Assembly: GCA_964599655.1 (NCBI GenBank)
Contig: CAZRGV010000233.1
Location: 1-6,651 of the forward strand
DNA: 6,651 bases
Source: CAZRGV01 sp964599655
GTDB taxonomy: Bacteria > Planctomycetota > Planctomycetia > Isosphaerales > Isosphaeraceae
Direction: 5' to 3'
Of the stretch, positions 6,200 to 6,651 are shown piece after piece. Position 1 is the stretch's first letter. The number at the start of each line of letters is the position of its first letter. A model generated the notes under the pieces. That model ran no database searches, was not told where the DNA came from, and was given only the letters and a program-made list of their open reading frames with translations. Made by a program: the position numbers and the translations under genes.

Positions 6200-6229
6200 A
6201 TTCTAAATGCAAGCCCGATCCGTTGTCCA
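6200..6229 (-). promoter_or_regulatory. candidate promoter of the pseudouridine synthase gene
   Basis: On the minus strand TGGACA (6224-6229) and TAGAAT (6200-6205) are separated by 18 bases. Each matches five of six sigma-70 positions. Transcription would begin near 6193, about 98 bases before the ATG at 6095. The -35 hexamer is the edge of the first 22-bp tandem repeat. Confidence 0.55.
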
Positions 6230-6267
6230 GGCGTGCGAAGCTGCCTGTCCAGGCGCGCGAAGCTGCC
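6224..6267. repeat. 22-bp tandem repeat, two copies
   Basis: Copies at 6224-6245 and 6246-6267 begin TGTCCAGGCG and end GCGAAGCTGCC, and differ at one base. Each starts with TGTCCA, the complement of the -35 hexamer TGGACA, so the second copy offers a duplicate -35-like site 22 bases further upstream. Confidence 0.8.
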
Positions 6268-6350
6268 CCAGCCCACCTCGTCAATTCCCTCACGACCACC
6301 TCTCGCCCACCCCAACCCTCAAGCTCCTTCTCTCCAACACCCCTTTCCCG

Positions 6351-6586
6351 GTCGGGTGCCACTGGTGGCTTGCCCACCAGTGCTCCCCCACTCATGCCCA
6401 TCGGGTGGCCGTCGGGTGGCACTGGTGGCTTGTCCACCAGTGCTCGTCCACCATTGTCGGGTGCCACTGGCGGCTCTTTCTCCAGTCTTCGTCCACCTCG
6501 TCGGGTGGCACTGGTGGCTTGTCCACCAGTGCTCGTCCACCATCGTCGGGTGGCACTGGTGGCTTGTCCACCAGTGCTCGTCCACT
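6351..6586. repeat. tandem array of palindromic (REP-like) repeats, five direct copies
   Basis: Five units share the layout GTCGGGTGSCACTGG ... CCAGTGCTCGTCCACC. The core of each is a 23-base hairpin with 9-bp arms CACTGGTGG and CCACCAGTG around a 5-base loop (CTTGT, or CTTGC in the first). Cores lie at 6360-6382, 6420-6442, 6465-6487, 6509-6531 and 6554-6576, so spacings are 60, 45, 44 and 45. The third core is degenerate: only ACTGG and CCAGT still pair. The extra 15 bases between the first two include a stray partial copy, TCGGGTGGCC (6401-6410). The structure recalls REP/BIME elements that REP-associated tyrosine transposases mobilise; no such transposase gene is in this window. Confidence 0.85.
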
Positions 6587-6622
6587 CAGGGCCGGGCGTT
6601 CGTGAAGAACTCCGTCGACTCA

Positions 6623-6651
6623 GAGCACTGGTGGACAAGCCACCAGTACCA
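6623..6651. repeat. inverted copy of the palindromic repeat at the window edge
   Basis: The core at 6626-6648 has the same arms but the complementary loop ACAAG, so it faces opposite to the five-copy array. Bases 6623-6647 are the exact reverse complement of 6555-6579, giving a 25-bp inverted repeat with 43 bases between. The array may continue beyond the right edge. Confidence 0.75.

Larger units (their letters stand above)
6096..6651. other. gene-free intergenic region upstream of the pseudouridine synthase
   Basis: These 556 bases hold no supportable gene. From left to right they contain the leader and promoter of the minus-strand pseudouridine synthase (to 6229), the 22-bp tandem repeat (6224-6267), a pyrimidine-rich, G-poor tract (about 6268-6350), and the palindromic repeat array (6351-6651). 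Open frames crossing the array exist only because its 45-bp period is a multiple of three and keeps stops out of frame; their peptides (such as STGGQATSATRR) are repeats with no domain character. Confidence 0.7.

Noticed and set aside
4281..6206. Plus-strand 641-codon open frame, the longest in the window
   Set aside because: It is antisense to the pseudouridine synthase and reads as Arg/Pro/His-rich low complexity. Its length comes from scarcity of AT-rich stop codons in this GC-rich DNA.
5158..6315. Minus-strand 385-codon frame overlapping the pseudouridine synthase in another phase
   Set aside because: It overlaps the conserved S4 and catalytic region in a different frame and has no recognisable domain.
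6301..6352. G-rich minus strand as a possible G-quadruplex
   Set aside because: Three close G-runs (GGG, GGGG, GGG) are present, but the fourth lies more than 20 bases away, so the usual short-loop rule is not met.
6351..6586. Possible CRISPR array
   Set aside because: The units are themselves long palindromes, the intervals between them are mostly repeats too rather than unique spacers, and no cas gene is present.
6198..6638. Minus-strand 146-codon frame across the palindromic array, with WTSTGGQATSATRR repeats
   Set aside because: The peptide repeat merely reflects a 45-bp DNA period divisible by three. There is no ribosome binding site, and the units are hairpin palindromes with a decayed member, so it is not coding.
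1..6651. Defence island, toxin-antitoxin pair, phage or transposase gene
   Set aside because: All six coding regions fit metabolic, RNA-modification or unknown helical proteins, and no nuclease, toxin, integrase or transposase motifs were seen on either strand.

Overview
The window is GC-rich bacterial chromosomal DNA, about two thirds G+C by eye. It most resembles a member of the Planctomycetota, perhaps Isosphaeraceae or Gemmataceae. The clues are a Gfo/Idh/MocA-type oxidoreductase with a twin-arginine signal, many genes with poor Shine-Dalgarno sequences, and an intergenic cluster of palindromic CACTGGTGG/CCACCAGTG elements. The taxonomic call is inference, because no marker gene is present. 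I see no tRNA, rRNA, CRISPR array, transposase or phage gene.

Layout. (1) 1-251, minus strand: the first 83 codons of a Tat-exported Gfo/Idh/MocA oxidoreductase that runs off the left edge, then a 184-bp gap. (2) 436-2489, minus strand: a two-gene operon. An uronate-isomerase-like metal-dependent protein (458 aa) comes first, and a TIGR04283-type family 2 glycosyltransferase (226 aa) follows with a 4-bp ATGA overlap. (3) 2490-2769: a divergent intergenic region with a candidate promoter on each strand and a degenerate pentanucleotide repeat in the predicted leader of the operon. (4) 2770-3537, plus strand: a 255-aa, mostly helical protein of unknown function ending in a UVR motif. (5) 3560-4393, minus strand: a PyrK-type electron-transfer flavoprotein with FAD, NAD and [2Fe-2S] sites, convergent with gene 4 across a short stem-loop. 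(6) 4593-6095, minus strand: an RsuA/RluB-family rRNA pseudouridine synthase with long basic, Pro/Arg/Gly-rich tails at both ends, the C-terminal one carrying a 51-bp tandem duplication. (7) 6096-6651: a gene-free tail with a candidate promoter for gene 6, a 22-bp tandem repeat overlapping its -35 box, a G-poor tract, and an array of five direct palindromic repeats (period 44-45 bp for four of them) plus one inverted copy.

The genes do not form one pathway. The only firm functional unit is the coupled isomerase-like/glycosyltransferase pair. The flavoprotein and the pseudouridine synthase are probably housekeeping genes (pyrimidine synthesis, ribosome maturation) sharing a strand across a 199-bp gap. 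I found no convincing new defence or mobile system. The least explained items are the palindromic array, the isomerase-glycosyltransferase pairing and the UVR-motif protein.
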